Below, one piece after another: positions 25,824-36,357 of a stretch of DNA of 64,000 bases (the stretch's first letter is position 1; each line of letters begins with the position of its first letter). The stretch comes from Mesorhizobium tianshanense. GTDB lineage: Bacteria; Pseudomonadota; Alphaproteobacteria; Rhizobiales; Rhizobiaceae. Made by a program: the position numbers and the translations under genes. The stretch is from contig NZ_VLKT01000036.1 in the NCBI RefSeq assembly GCF_007830515.1, positions 1 through 64,000 of the forward strand, in the 5' to 3' direction. The notes beneath the pieces are model-generated. The model did no database searches and was not told the origin of the DNA. It worked only from the letters and a program-made list of their open reading frames with translations.

Positions 25824-26823
25824 ATGAACGCACTTTCTGCACAGTTCGACCTGTTCGACCTTGACCCTGGCTACAGAGAAGCGCCGCGGCGCATTGCGCC
25901 GGTTCGACGCGCGCGGCAACTACCCGGCACGAGGCCCAAGACTGAGGATGATCTCGCTCAACTGCTTGAAGATACCGGGCGGTTCAAGATTCTGCGAAAG
26001 CTGGTGCCCCGCCCGATCATCGATCGCGCCAATAGGCAGATATCCGCGGCTTGCTGTCCTGGTCGATGTCGAGACGACAGGTCTCAATCATTCCCGCGAC
26101 GAAGTGATTGAAATCGGCGCCGTTGCCTTCACTTATGATGACGAGGGGATGATCGGCGATGTCGTCGGCGTCTTCAGCGCGCTCCGGCAACCGTCAGGGT
26201 CTATCCCGGCAGAAATCACGCGCCTGACCGGCATCACCGACGAGATGGTGGCGGGACAGACTATCGACCTCGTTGCCCTCGATGCACTTATCGAGCCCGC
26301 CGATCTCATCATCGCCCACAACGCCGGTTTCGACCGGCCATTTTGCGAGCATCTGTCACCATCGTTCATCCCGAAACCCTGGGCATGTTCGGTGACGGAA
26401 ATCCGCTGGGCTGATCACGGGTTTGAAGGCAACAAACTTGGTTATCTGGTCGGGCAGTCGGGCCTGTTCCATGACGGACATCGCGCAACCGATGATTGCC
26501 ACGCCCTCCTCGAAATTCTTGCGAGGCCGATCGCCAGCGGCGACGTAACGCCATTCGCCGAGCTTTACGCCGCCAGCCAACGACTCCGCGTCCGGGTGTG
26601 GGCCGAAAACAGCCCCTTCGAGATGAAGGACCATCTGAAGGCGCGCGGATATCGGTGGTCGGACGGGAGTGACGGGCGCCCGAAAGCCTGGTGGACCGAA
26701 ATCGCTGAAGTGACTCTCGACGACGAACTTCGGTTTCTGCGCGGGGATATTTATCGCTGGCCTGAAGCGGAGCCACTCATGCAACGACTTTCGGCAGCCG
26801 ACCGCTTCAAATCATCGGTGTAG
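25824..26823 (+). pseudogene. DnaQ-type 3'-5' exonuclease (DEDDh), frameshifted
   Basis: ATG 25824 opens MNALSAQFDLFDLDPGYREAP and stays in frame to PIIDRANRQ; from about 26030 homology goes on in another frame (RYPRLAVLVDVETTGLNHSRDE, then IIAHNAGFDRPFCE and LFHDGHRATDDCHAL), giving the Exo I, II and III motifs with the catalytic Asp, Glu and His of the DEDDh family. The C-terminal 90 residues (RVRVWAENSPFEMKDHLKARGYRW) match the domain seen in similar plasmid-borne exonucleases. The shift lies at 26020-26045. Starts 5 bp after the truncated helicase. Confidence 0.78.
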
Positions 26824-27063
26824 ATACATCTGTTGCCTAGATATGCGACGGGCGACGAGCGCTCGCTGAACGGGACTGTCATCAGACTGTGCGCGCGGAG
26901 GGCATGGAGGTCGCATCTTCGCCCCGTAGTCGACCAAGCGAAGGAAAACCCTAGTCTCACTTTGGATAAATACCCCTGAGGTGCTAACGACATTCCAGAA
27001 TCGTTATCCGCTGCGCTAGGTTTCCTTTAAGCCCACTGGCATCGTAAAATCTAAGGGATCAAC

Positions 27064-30000
27064 TTGTCGATTTCAGGCAATCTGTTCACGCGCGACTACC
27101 TTCTCGAAGGAATTCAGCGCACCGAACAATGGAAGAACCTCGAAGATAAAAGCGTAGAGGCGCTGAGGCAGCGCCTTGTGGCGGTTGCCACCAACTTCAC
27201 AAAAATCGCAAAGCCCAACGAAGCCGAAACCGAAAAAGAGTTCATTTATCCGGTCCTCGAAACCCTAGGTTGGTCGGACTATCAGGTCCAACAAATCCTC
27301 TCCCAGAAGGGCCGCAAACAGGTCCCCGACGCACTTCTCTTTGGCGATCCAGTTGCCAAATCATTGGCCGTCAGCGAGGCGCAACAGTGGAAGCGCTTTC
27401 AATATGGGTTGGCGGTTCTGGAAGCAAAGAGATGGGGCCGCGCGCTCGATCGCGCGGAGAAAAAGGACCCGAGCGAGGAAGGCGTTCCATCCACCCAGAT
27501 GCTTCAGTATCTGAGCCGCGTCGATGTACAGACCAACAACAAGGTCCGCCTCGGCATATTAACAAACGGGAATGTTTGGCGACTCTACTTTCAAGGTGCC
27601 CTTTCCGTTTCGGAAGACTATTTCGAGGTCGATCTCGCAAAAGCGCTGGAGCTCCCACATCACGACCTGAACCTTTTAGACCGCGCTGACGCCCGGCTCA
27701 CGCCCGACCGCATCCTGCGTCTATTTATCCTCATGTTCGGGCGGCCGACGTTTCTTCCGATCGAAGGCACGCGCACGTTTCATGACATCTCGCGAGAAGC
27801 GGGAAAGAGCTGGGAAGAAAAGGTCACAAAGGATCTCTCCAAACTTGTTTTCGGAGAACTCTTCCCGAAGCTGGTGACGGCCATTGCCAAGCATGATCCG
27901 AATCCGCCCGCGGAGATCGAGAGAGGTTATCTCGATGAGGTCCGGCAGGCAGCATTGGTTCTGCTCTATCGTTTGTTGTTCGTTGTTTACGCTGAGGATC
28001 GAGATCTCCTGCCCGATCAACGCGAGCCGTATAAATCGTACTCTTTGACAACAATGCGGTTTGACATTGCTGAGCGCATTGCAAAGAAGCAGACGCTGTC
28101 GTCCTCAATGGTCACTTACTGGCCCAAACTTTCGGCCGTTTTCAAAGCAATTTCCGAAGGTGACGATTACCTCGGCATTCCGCCCTACAACGGTGGGCTT
28201 TTCTCCAAAGATAATTCCTTATTGCTACGTCGGGTCCAACTTCCCGATGATATCGTTTCGGCGCTTATCTATGGCCTCTCTCACCGAGAGGAGGATGGCG
28301 CGCCGCGGTATATCAACTACCGCGACCTCTCTGTTCAACAGCTGGGGACTATCTATGAGCGCACCCTCGAATACGATCTGCGCGTTGAGGGTCGCTCGAT
28401 CACGGTTCAAATCGATGATACCGCCCGTCATGAATCGGGCAGCTATTACACGCCTGATAGCTTGGTTGCGCTCATCATCGAGAAGGCTATTGGCGCATTC
28501 GTACAAGACCGACTTCAGGCTTTTCGCGAGCGCGCCGAGGAGCTAAGAAGCGACCAACGGGCAGTCGAAATTCGCCACGCCGAATTGCAAGGGCTGGACC
28601 CGGCAAGTCATATCCTGGATCTCAAGATTTGCGATCCTGCGATGGGCTCGGGACATTTCCTAGTCAGCCTCGTGGATTGGCTCGCCGACCGTGTGCTCAC
28701 GGCCATCGCGGAATCGGAGTCGGTCGTCGACTGGTCGGAAACACCGTATCGGTCGCCCGTACTCAACAGTATCGAGGCCACGCGCCAGGACATTATCAAG
28801 CAAGCGACTCAGCATAAATGGCCGTTCGTTATCGAGCACCTGGACGACCGACACATCGTTCGCCGCACAATCTTGAAGCGGTGCATTTACGGTGTAGATC
28901 GCAACCCGATGGCCGTGGAACTGGCGAAAGTCGCACTTTGGCTGCACACCTTCACCGTTGGCGCACCGCTTTCGTTCCTAGACCACCATCTTCGCTGCGG
29001 AAACTCCTTGTTTGGGTACTGGATTTCCGAAGCGATTGATCGATCGACAAAATGGGGAGGCCAGCTCCTTCTTAACGAGCCGATGAAAAAGGCAATGGCA
29101 CAGGCCGTCGCGATGCGAAAGCTCGAACATGTCGCCGACGTGGACATTGCCGAGGTACATGAATCCAAAACGCTCTTTGACGGCATCGAACAGGAGACGA
29201 TGCCGCTCAATACGTTCATCAACACCCTCTACGCCCTGGACTGGCAAACGCTTAACAAGGCGGACGAAGGCGCCATCCGAGCTTGGCTTGACGGACAGTT
29301 TGGAGATCCTTTTGACGTGTCCCGCGGTAAGATCAGACTAGGGCCGTCCGACGCAGGTATGGGGCATCCCGGGGCCAAGGATGTCATGCAACGTCTGCCG
29401 CCCAAAATCGTCCCGGCCGCCGAGCGGTTTGCCGGATTGCTCAACCGCTCGCGCGAATTCATCGCCGCTGAGCGGTTCCAAAATTGGCAAGTGTCCTTTC
29501 CCGGCGTCTGGAAGCAGTGGGAGAATGTGGGCCTCAACGGCGGGTTCGACGCCATCATCGGAAATCCGCCCTACGTTCGCCAGGAGCTAATCAAGGAATA
29601 TAAGCCCGCCCTAAAACGAGCATTCGCCGCGACGTATGATGGCTCCGCTGATCTCTACGTGTATTTTTATGAGCAAGGGCTCAAACTTCTTCGTCCGGGC
29701 GGCCGCCTATCCTACGTTGTGACAAACAAATGGATGCGCGCCGGATACGCGGACGGACTTCGCGATCTGTTCGCCCAAAGCGGCTGGATCGAGTTTGTTG
29801 CCGACTTTGGCCACGCAAAAAAGTTTTTCCCTGATGCTGACGTGTTTCCCTCAGTCATAGTCGTGAGGAAGCCGACCAACGTCCTCGCGCCCGACGAAAC
29901 TCAAGTGTGCGTCATTCCTCGCGATGATGTCCCGGAAAAGGGGCTAGAAGAAGCTGTGGCGAAGGCCACCTACGCTTTGCCGCGAAGCTACTTCACCAAA

Positions 30001-31173
30001 GATCCTTGGGCGCTTGAACCCCCGGCCGTCGCCGCCTTGCTGACCAAGATCAAAGCGCAGGGTGTGCCACTGAGAAGTGTTGTTCACCGGCTTCCCGTAA
30101 ACGGCATCAAAACTGGTCTTAACAAGGCCTTCCTAATAGACGCCGCCGAGCATGCCCGGCTGACCGCATCAGACGTAGGATGCGCGCCGATAATAAAACC
30201 TTACTTGCGAGGGCAGGATATTCGCCGCTGGCGTTCGCCCGAGAAAACTCAGTTTATGATACTGTTGAAGTCGAGTTCCGACTTCTCATGGCCGTGGTCC
30301 GGAAAAAGCGAGGAAGAAGCCGAGAAGGTATTTCAAGCTACTTATCCATCGGTGTATCAACGCATGAAGCGTTTCGAAAGCTATAAAGATCCCAAGACAG
30401 GCAAAATCCGCGGTCTTCGACATCGAGAGGATCAGGGGAGGTTCTGGTGGGAATTAAGATCCTGCGCTTACTACGATCTATTTGCGCGACCCAAGTTCAT
30501 TTATCAGGCGATCCAATTCTACGCGCGCTACACGTTCGAAGAAAACGAAGTCTACGGAAACAATAAGACTTATTTCTTTTCTGCCGAAAATACGGCCCTT
30601 TTGGGAGTTCTGAATTCGCCTCTGATGTGGTGGTATGGTTGGCGACATTTCATCCATATGAAGGATGAAGCGCTTTCCAACGATCAGGTTAAAATTGCCG
30701 AGCTTCCCATTGCCAGCTCGCTTCTTGAGAACGACGATCTAAAACGCGCTGTCGTCGATCTTATGGACATCGTGAATCAGATCGCTACCGCTGAAAGCAG
30801 TATTCGAGAGTGGCTCCATCAGGAATTTGCCATTGAACGGGGCTCACCCCACCTGAAGAACCCCAGCGCGCTATCGCTTGATGAGTTCATCAAAGCGGTC
30901 AAAGCAGGTCTCCAACGCGGCCGTAAGCTGACGGCTTCCGAGGTTAGCGAGCTGAAGCGCGAGTACGGCGCCACAATCATCCCGGCGATCAACTTCCGTG
31001 CGGAAGCTGCGAGCTTTGAGGGTGTTATTTCTGATATTGTGAATGCGGCTTACGGCCTGACTTCCGAAGAGATCGCGTTGCTGTGGCGATCAGCGCCGCC
31101 CCGAATGCCCTTCTTACCAGACGGAGCGACGAGCGACAGCGAAAACAATCCTGCTGAGGACGACAGTGATTAG
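27064..31173 (+). CDS. Single-chain type IIG-like restriction-modification enzyme
   Basis: A 1,369-residue protein joining nuclease and methylase. The N-terminus has a PD-(D/E)XK pattern (VPDALLFG with PD at 88-89, then LAVLEAKRW with E120 and K122). The centre holds the adenine-N6 methylase: motif I DPAMGSGHF at about 524 and catalytic NPPY at about 834, with an Eco57I-type linker. The C-terminal 350 residues should be the target-recognition domain. It would cut and protect the same DNA site. TTG start at 27064 preceded by AGGGATC. The gene stands alone after 240 bp without coding sequence and opens a defence island. Confidence 0.88.
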   Translation: MSISGNLFTRDYLLEGIQRTEQWKNLEDKSVEALRQRLVAVATNFTKIAKPNEAETEKEFIYPVLETLGWSDYQVQQILSQKGRKQVPDALLFGDPVAKSLAVSEAQQWKRFQYGLAVLEAKRWGRALDRAEKKDPSEEGVPSTQMLQYLSRVDVQTNNKVRLGILTNGNVWRLYFQGALSVSEDYFEVDLAKALELPHHDLNLLDRADARLTPDRILRLFILMFGRPTFLPIEGTRTFHDISREAGKSWEEKVTKDLSKLVFGELFPKLVTAIAKHDPNPPAEIERGYLDEVRQAALVLLYRLLFVVYAEDRDLLPDQREPYKSYSLTTMRFDIAERIAKKQTLSSSMVTYWPKLSAVFKAISEGDDYLGIPPYNGGLFSKDNSLLLRRVQLPDDIVSALIYGLSHREEDGAPRYINYRDLSVQQLGTIYERTLEYDLRVEGRSITVQIDDTARHESGSYYTPDSLVALIIEKAIGAFVQDRLQAFRERAEELRSDQRAVEIRHAELQGLDPASHILDLKICDPAMGSGHFLVSLVDWLADRVLTAIAESESVVDWSETPYRSPVLNSIEATRQDIIKQATQHKWPFVIEHLDDRHIVRRTILKRCIYGVDRNPMAVELAKVALWLHTFTVGAPLSFLDHHLRCGNSLFGYWISEAIDRSTKWGGQLLLNEPMKKAMAQAVAMRKLEHVADVDIAEVHESKTLFDGIEQETMPLNTFINTLYALDWQTLNKADEGAIRAWLDGQFGDPFDVSRGKIRLGPSDAGMGHPGAKDVMQRLPPKIVPAAERFAGLLNRSREFIAAERFQNWQVSFPGVWKQWENVGLNGGFDAIIGNPPYVRQELIKEYKPALKRAFAATYDGSADLYVYFYEQGLKLLRPGGRLSYVVTNKWMRAGYADGLRDLFAQSGWIEFVADFGHAKKFFPDADVFPSVIVVRKPTNVLAPDETQVCVIPRDDVPEKGLEEAVAKATYALPRSYFTKDPWALEPPAVAALLTKIKAQGVPLRSVVHRLPVNGIKTGLNKAFLIDAAEHARLTASDVGCAPIIKPYLRGQDIRRWRSPEKTQFMILLKSSSDFSWPWSGKSEEEAEKVFQATYPSVYQRMKRFESYKDPKTGKIRGLRHREDQGRFWWELRSCAYYDLFARPKFIYQAIQFYARYTFEENEVYGNNKTYFFSAENTALLGVLNSPLMWWYGWRHFIHMKDEALSNDQVKIAELPIASSLLENDDLKRAVVDLMDIVNQIATAESSIREWLHQEFAIERGSPHLKNPSALSLDEFIKAVKAGLQRGRKLTASEVSELKREYGATIIPAINFRAEAASFEGVISDIVNAAYGLTSEEIALLWRSAPPRMPFLPDGATSDSENNPAEDDSD

Positions 31174-31222
31174 ACGCAACTGGCCAGCCATTGCGAACGT
31201 TCGGCCATCGACCACGTCAGGA

Positions 31223-31762
31223 CTACGGGGAGAAACCGAACCGAACGAGCAATTCGGTCGCGCACAACTCGACGGAATTGCCGATGCCCAGCGCACCGGA
31301 TCCGGGAAAGATGCGTCCGTTGGCGCCATCGCAAACGAACCCGGCATCATCCGGCAAGGCGCATATTGCCTTGCTGGCCCGGAGCATAATCAAGTCGCTG
31401 TCGATCCATTTCAGGCAAGCTGGGTATTTGGCCGCCAGGTCCCGTGGCACCTGCGACCGGGTCGTCATCAATGCTTCCGAGTCGCATATCGTGAGTTGAT
31501 CCGCACCGTTGGAGAGCGGAATCCCGTCATCCTCGAAGAAACGACGGATGTCCGTTAGTTTGCCATTGGGACAACGCTGCTCGGCCTGAAAGTCAATCTT
31601 AACGGACGGTGACGGCGACCAGTATTCGTCGACAGCCCAACCGGCGAGTGCGTCTCCGAAATATCCGAGGAAGCCCCCCGCAAATCCGCCGAGAATGAAG
31701 CCAGCAACAGCTGACTGCCAGCTTGTCCGCCGTTCGCCTCCCGTGTTTGCCGCCTTAGCCAT
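31223..31762 (-). CDS. Membrane-anchored six-cysteine protein, unrecognised
   Basis: ATG 31762 overlaps the upstream gene's stop; 179 residues. One N-terminal membrane helix rich in Gly and Ala (AVAGFILGGFAGGFLGYFG, about 17-40, Gly-zipper-like), then a soluble domain with six Cys (RCP, ICD, ACL, ICA, VCD, LCA), which suggests an exported, disulfide-bonded domain. I do not recognise a family. It is the last gene of a leftward run with the six-cysteine secreted protein and the TrlF-like ATPase. Confidence 0.6.
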   Translation of the reverse strand: MAKAANTGGERRTSWQSAVAGFILGGFAGGFLGYFGDALAGWAVDEYWSPSPSVKIDFQAEQRCPNGKLTDIRRFFEDDGIPLSNGADQLTICDSEALMTTRSQVPRDLAAKYPACLKWIDSDLIMLRASKAICALPDDAGFVCDGANGRIFPGSGALGIGNSVELCATELLVRFGFSP

Positions 31763-32348
31763 TCGGCGCCAGCATATAAGCGATCCAGAAATCGCCGGCC
31801 AAAAATTCAATGCGCAGCCACCCGCTGGATTCGCTGACACTGCATCGAAAACCGCCGCCTTCGGTTTGAAAGCCACCTTTTCCTGAGGCCGCGTCTCGAA
31901 AGGCGCTGACACATTCGCCAATCCGGCTCTCGTTCTCCTTGAGCAAAGCCGGCACCGTCTCCAGCGCCCGGTTCATGTCGACTGGCACCGTGTGACCGCC
32001 GGCCTCGTAGGAGGCTGCGTATTGCCGAAACTGCTCCTGAAAAACGCCGACCAGAGCCGGTATGTCGCCTTGATAGTTGAACAAGGTACCGACGACCGCA
32101 CCGTGTGCCGTTCCACCTTCCAGACTCTGGACCGTGATATCACACCACTGTCGCCCGCGATCTTCCGTCGACCAGCAGGCTGTGGCGTTCTTTACCCAGG
32201 CACCATTGTTCGGTTCGTTTTCCCGCTGGGCATCGCAAGTGCATTTTTCGAGCTCCGCGTTCTCCGCGCGTACCTTTCCGGTGATCATTCCTGCGGTGAT
32301 TGAGAGCAGAAAGGCGGCCAACGTTCTCGTGACCAAATGACCGAGCAT
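31755..32348 (-). CDS. Secreted six-cysteine protein, unrecognised
   Basis: ATG 32348 (MLGHLVTRTLAAFLLSITAG) gives 197 residues, with a signal peptide cut probably after VRA at about 28. The mature part has six Cys (CTC, ACW, WCD, ECV, RCS), so three disulfides are possible in the periplasm. Tryptophan- and Gly-rich, ending in WLRIEFLAGDFWIAYMLA. It overlaps the membrane-anchored protein by 8 bases; equal Cys numbers and coupling suggest that the two products interact. It follows the TrlF-like gene after 126 bp. Function unknown. Confidence 0.6.
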   Translation of the reverse strand: MLGHLVTRTLAAFLLSITAGMITGKVRAENAELEKCTCDAQRENEPNNGAWVKNATACWSTEDRGRQWCDITVQSLEGGTAHGAVVGTLFNYQGDIPALVGVFQEQFRQYAASYEAGGHTVPVDMNRALETVPALLKENESRIGECVSAFRDAASGKGGFQTEGGGFRCSVSESSGWLRIEFLAGDFWIAYMLAPNG

Positions 32349-32474
32349 CGTAGTCCCCCTGTATCGCCCGATGATCAGCAATGATTGCACAACCCGAATA
32401 GGTTTTCATCCCCGGTCGGCACGAGCATACGCGGCCAGACGAGGAACTGTCGCTTAAGGCACACTTCCGGCGCG

Positions 32475-35453
32475 CTATCGCTCCAGCCTCACCCTGAGAC
32501 GTCGCGCGCGTTCCTTGAACGCCTCCTCTCCTCCCTCGAGGATGTCGCACACGTGCTGGCGCATGTAGGCGTCGTCCATTCCTCCGGAGACATAGGTAAT
32601 CGGCGGTAGTTCGCCGGGGCCATGCGGGCCGGCGTTCGCAACGATGATCTGGTCCGCATCGGTATTGATCACAAGATTTGCGTTGTGGGTGACCATAATC
32701 ACCTGACGCTTGATCTTGGCCGCCATGAACAGGGTGACAAGCTCGTCGAAAATCGACTTTGGATCGAGGTTTTCCTCCGGCTGATCGATAATCAGCGGCC
32801 GGTGATCGCTCTCGTCGAGCGCTAGATAAAGCAGCAGCAGGACAATTCCGCGCGTGCCCGGCGAGAGTTTGGTAATGTCCGTGCCCTCGTAGTCGATGCT
32901 GTATTCGATCTGAATATGGTCGGTGCTGAACAGCCATTTGGCGAAACGCATCAGCCAGCCCCGGTAAGCGGTCTGATCGTTGGCCGCCACGTTGGCGACG
33001 GCGAGTAACTCATCCTGCCACGCGTCGGTGAAATGCTGAATGGCCTTGTCAACGGCCGCGACATCTCCTGTTTCCCAAGCCTTGCGCAGGTTGGCGTTGG
33101 CCCACTGCTCAATGGAGCCCTTTCCCTTGAAGTCACCGGCGCGCCGCAGATCGAATAGCTTCTCACCTAGTAAGGCCCACTGCTTCACATCGGCATGTCG
33201 GGACGCCGAGAATGATAACTTCTGCAAAGTGTCCTTGGCGGCCTGAAGCCGATCGACCAAGGGCCGGTAGAGGTCGCGCAGTACCTGCTCCTCGGCGATG
33301 ATTGACTCGAATACGCGAAGATAGGTTTCCCGCCGCTGCTTACTGAGATCCGTCATGCGCTCAGCCGCCTTTTGGCAATCGGCAAGGGAAGTGCGCGTGG
33401 TCTCGATCTGCGTGTTTTCGCCGGCGATGCGCCTGATCAAAGCGGCGAATTTGTTCGCAGTCTCGGTATCGATATTGATCAGCGCCTGCAGACGGGTTGC
33501 CTCAGCCTCCAGCACGGCGAGCGGCCGCTTTTCAGGATCAGCATTCTCCCCGAGATAGGATTGATCAGAGTCTGCGAGAGGTGCGGGGGCCGCGCCGCGC
33601 CAGCCTGCTGCGTTGTTGCGCGCGGTCTCAAGCTTGGCCGCCAGAGCGGCGTCGACGTCGCCATGGTACTCTAGCAGGAAGTCCTGCCAATCCGAGTCTT
33701 CCAACCGAGCCGCGACGAAACTCGACTTGGTTTGGCGCAGGGCCTCTGGAGCCTTGCTCTGGCGGAAGGCCCTTACCTCGTCCTGCAAGGAGAGGAGCGA
33801 ATTTTCCTGGTTCGTGAAGAACCGGACGAAAGAGCGTACCTTTTCGGCGGCGTTGACGATGACGGTCAATCGATCGGCGCGGGCTTCCGTCCCTTTGACG
33901 ATGAGCTTGTCGCGATCGGCCTCCAGTCCCTTGACGGTCTGCTCCCTTTGGGCAAGCTGCTGAGTGAACCCTGGAATCTGGCGCCTCTTTTCGCGCTCGA
34001 GCCCGATCTGGTCGGAAAGCGTCGCAATGGCCGCCTCCTCGCGCTGGCGAGCAAGGCGAAAGCGGGTGGCTCGAAGCTCCAAAAGCTGGTCGAAATGGAA
34101 TGTCCCGTCCTTTTCGGGATGAGCTTCGAAAATGACCCGCTCGATCTCGCCGAGCAGGGCATCGGTCATGCCGTCGGCCGAGCAGAGTTCCTCGACGAAC
34201 TTCTGCGAAAGATAGCGAGCCCGCGCGAACCGGCCATCCAGATCGGCATCGTATTCATAGTCAAGCAGTCTACGCTCGGAAGGATCTCCGCTGCCCCAAT
34301 CCAGTCGGACGCTGGCCCCTTCCAGCAAATCCCCTGCGCGCACGAGAAACGAGGCAGGACTGAGGTGTTCAGACGCAGCGTCGCAACCGGCAGCGATCGC
34401 GTCGGCAAGCGCCGTCTTTCCGGATCCCCGCGCGCCGATGATCGCCACAAGGCCCGGATTGAGCTCGACAACAGGCGTCGCCGCCCATGGAGCGTTCTGG
34501 ATCGTAATGCGGGAGATGACCTGCGAAGGGGTGGCACGGATAGGGGGCGCAGCACCGACGAAAGCGCGCCCGGCCGGATCGATGACGGCCTGTCTGAGCG
34601 CGTCGAAATGCGCTCCGCCTTTCACCCAAGAATAGCGATTGTCATCAGGGGCGCCGACCTTTGCCGTTTCATGCGCGTCACTGCCATGAAGACAGGGTTT
34701 GAGCGCGCCATAGCGGGCACGTATCTCATCCGGCGTTGCGCTGCTTTTGCGACCCAGCCAGAAATCGCGTTGGCTGACGCTGCTGGCAAAGACAATATGA
34801 GCAAACCTCTCGACCTCCTGCCGCTGCGCGCCTTCGGATTCTCCGCGCATGCCGGAGGTGCCGTCATGCTCGCTGCCGGCGACGGCGATGAGAATGTTGT
34901 TCTTGGCCCAATCGATGGCGCGATAGAGCTCGCCCAACTGTTCGAAGCTGACTTTGAATTGCGTCGCGCCGCGCGCGAGTGCTCCTCGTCCAGAAAGATT
35001 GGGGTCGATCTTCGACCCGAGGCGCGTGAGCTCGTCGGGCGTGCATGTGAAGCGATCGCCTGAATATTCGAAGCTTAACTGCGCAAGGAAGCGCTGTGTC
35101 GCACCGACGTGATCGGGATCCTGCGGGTTGACGAGGAGATGGCAGTTGACCCAGTTGCCCTTGACGGTTCCAAAGGCCAGGCGCAGCTCGATGTTCGGAA
35201 AAACGAGGTCGACGCCGGGAAGGCGACCATCTCGATGCTTCGCATCGCGGACACGTTCGTAAGTGTCGAGCAGATAATAGTCGGTCACGCCGAGCGCGCG
35301 AACCGTAGGCGTCGCCGTTTCGATTTTGGCGAGGTACTCCTCCCACGTGTCCGCGCCACTGAACTGGTCATTGAGCACGGTGCCCGGGGCATGAATATGG
35401 GGCTCCCATCGAAGCCACCGCGATCCTGAATTTCCCACACTCCCCCCAATCAT
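32475..35453 (-). CDS. TrlF-family PHP-domain AAA/SMC-like ATPase
   Basis: A 992-residue protein. N-terminal PHP-like metallo-hydrolase domain (WEPHIHAPGTVLND with H19/H21, then CLHGSDAHE at about 250), Walker A AIIGARGSGKTALAD at about 340, a long coiled coil (about 480-760), then ABC-type signature LSPGTRGIVLLLL, Walker B PLIIDQPEENLD at about 890 and H-loop VTHNANLV. This is an SMC/Rad50-like architecture with a PHP nuclease or phosphatase in front; such proteins occur in defence islands. It is preceded by the AbiEii-like gene (34 bp) and followed by two exported proteins on the same strand. The target is unknown. Confidence 0.82.
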   Translation of the reverse strand: MIGGSVGNSGSRWLRWEPHIHAPGTVLNDQFSGADTWEEYLAKIETATPTVRALGVTDYYLLDTYERVRDAKHRDGRLPGVDLVFPNIELRLAFGTVKGNWVNCHLLVNPQDPDHVGATQRFLAQLSFEYSGDRFTCTPDELTRLGSKIDPNLSGRGALARGATQFKVSFEQLGELYRAIDWAKNNILIAVAGSEHDGTSGMRGESEGAQRQEVERFAHIVFASSVSQRDFWLGRKSSATPDEIRARYGALKPCLHGSDAHETAKVGAPDDNRYSWVKGGAHFDALRQAVIDPAGRAFVGAAPPIRATPSQVISRITIQNAPWAATPVVELNPGLVAIIGARGSGKTALADAIAAGCDAASEHLSPASFLVRAGDLLEGASVRLDWGSGDPSERRLLDYEYDADLDGRFARARYLSQKFVEELCSADGMTDALLGEIERVIFEAHPEKDGTFHFDQLLELRATRFRLARQREEAAIATLSDQIGLEREKRRQIPGFTQQLAQREQTVKGLEADRDKLIVKGTEARADRLTVIVNAAEKVRSFVRFFTNQENSLLSLQDEVRAFRQSKAPEALRQTKSSFVAARLEDSDWQDFLLEYHGDVDAALAAKLETARNNAAGWRGAAPAPLADSDQSYLGENADPEKRPLAVLEAEATRLQALINIDTETANKFAALIRRIAGENTQIETTRTSLADCQKAAERMTDLSKQRRETYLRVFESIIAEEQVLRDLYRPLVDRLQAAKDTLQKLSFSASRHADVKQWALLGEKLFDLRRAGDFKGKGSIEQWANANLRKAWETGDVAAVDKAIQHFTDAWQDELLAVANVAANDQTAYRGWLMRFAKWLFSTDHIQIEYSIDYEGTDITKLSPGTRGIVLLLLYLALDESDHRPLIIDQPEENLDPKSIFDELVTLFMAAKIKRQVIMVTHNANLVINTDADQIIVANAGPHGPGELPPITYVSGGMDDAYMRQHVCDILEGGEEAFKERARRLRVRLER

Positions 35454-35487
35454 CTATCGTTTTGGCCGAGAGCCCATCGCGGCGGAG

Positions 35488-36357
35488 TCATCCTCGCAGG
35501 CCGAGCGCCCGCAACCAGGCATCGATCTGGCCAAAGGCGTCCTGCTGCCATTGCTCGGGCGTACGGCCATCGAGGATATCCGTTTCGGCAACGAATTTCC
35601 GCACGCTCGTGGCACCGTATCCTTCAGCAGTATCGAACTTGTCTGCGATGTATTTGTAGCCTTGGGCTCCGCTTTCGTGCTCGAGCAGAGGTTTGCAGGC
35701 CTCGGCCAAGGCCTCAATCCCATCGGGATAGTTGCGGATACAGTAGTAGATGTCGTAGGCGTCTTTCTGCTTATGCCGGCCATTGAGCGCGTAGCCTTTC
35801 ATGGCGAGCAAAGCTGGGATGGAGCAAACGGCAATCTCGACGCGATTGGTGCCGCCCTCCGGCATGTCGCCCGAGATCGCGACCAGTTGATAGAAGCGAA
35901 GGGCCAGATCCGCGCCATCGGCCCGCTGGACGGCGAAATCACTGAGGATCGGCGGACGGTTTTTCACGATTTCTGCATCACGAGGCATCAGGAAATCGAC
36001 GACAATGTCGATAGGTGTACCTCCATCATCGACGGGCACCTCACGGACGAGCTGAAAGCGTCGAAGCTCCTCGCGCTGTTTGTAACCTTGGGCCATCAAG
36101 GCTTCGACCAGGGTGACGTACTCACCGTCACCCAGAGCCTCTGGATCGAGGCCAAGATCGACATCGAGCGTTCCGACATGAGGCATGTCCTCGTTGTCGA
36201 GAAGCAGCCAGGGAACCGCGCCGCCGATCACGGCGAACTTTCCCTTGAAGCTGCCGAGGATCTGCCCAATTTCGACCAGAACACTCTTCACGGCTTTCGT
36301 CGTCCGGTCTTCGTAATCCGCCGCAGACTGAGGGTCAGACGGCACTATTTTCGCCAT
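35488..36357 (-). CDS. AbiEii-like nucleotidyltransferase toxin
   Basis: ATG 36357 (MAKIVPSDPQSAADY) gives 289 residues; it lies inside the last codons of the AbiEi-like gene (13 bp overlap). FAVIGGAVPWLLLD and GTLDVDLGLD are the GG and DxD motifs of the DNA-polymerase-beta-type nucleotidyltransferase fold; TPIDIVVDFL may supply the third Asp. The C-terminal half (NGRHKQKDAYDIYYCIRN) has the K-x-x-D-x-x-D signature of AbiEii proteins. In the type IV AbiE system this is the bacteriostatic toxin. Confidence 0.82.
   Translation of the reverse strand: MAKIVPSDPQSAADYEDRTTKAVKSVLVEIGQILGSFKGKFAVIGGAVPWLLLDNEDMPHVGTLDVDLGLDPEALGDGEYVTLVEALMAQGYKQREELRRFQLVREVPVDDGGTPIDIVVDFLMPRDAEIVKNRPPILSDFAVQRADGADLALRFYQLVAISGDMPEGGTNRVEIAVCSIPALLAMKGYALNGRHKQKDAYDIYYCIRNYPDGIEALAEACKPLLEHESGAQGYKYIADKFDTAEGYGATSVRKFVAETDILDGRTPEQWQQDAFGQIDAWLRALGLRG

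Noticed and set aside
33732..35063. 443-residue rightward frame
   Set aside because: Antisense to the TrlF-like ATPase, whose Walker and PHP motifs are clear.
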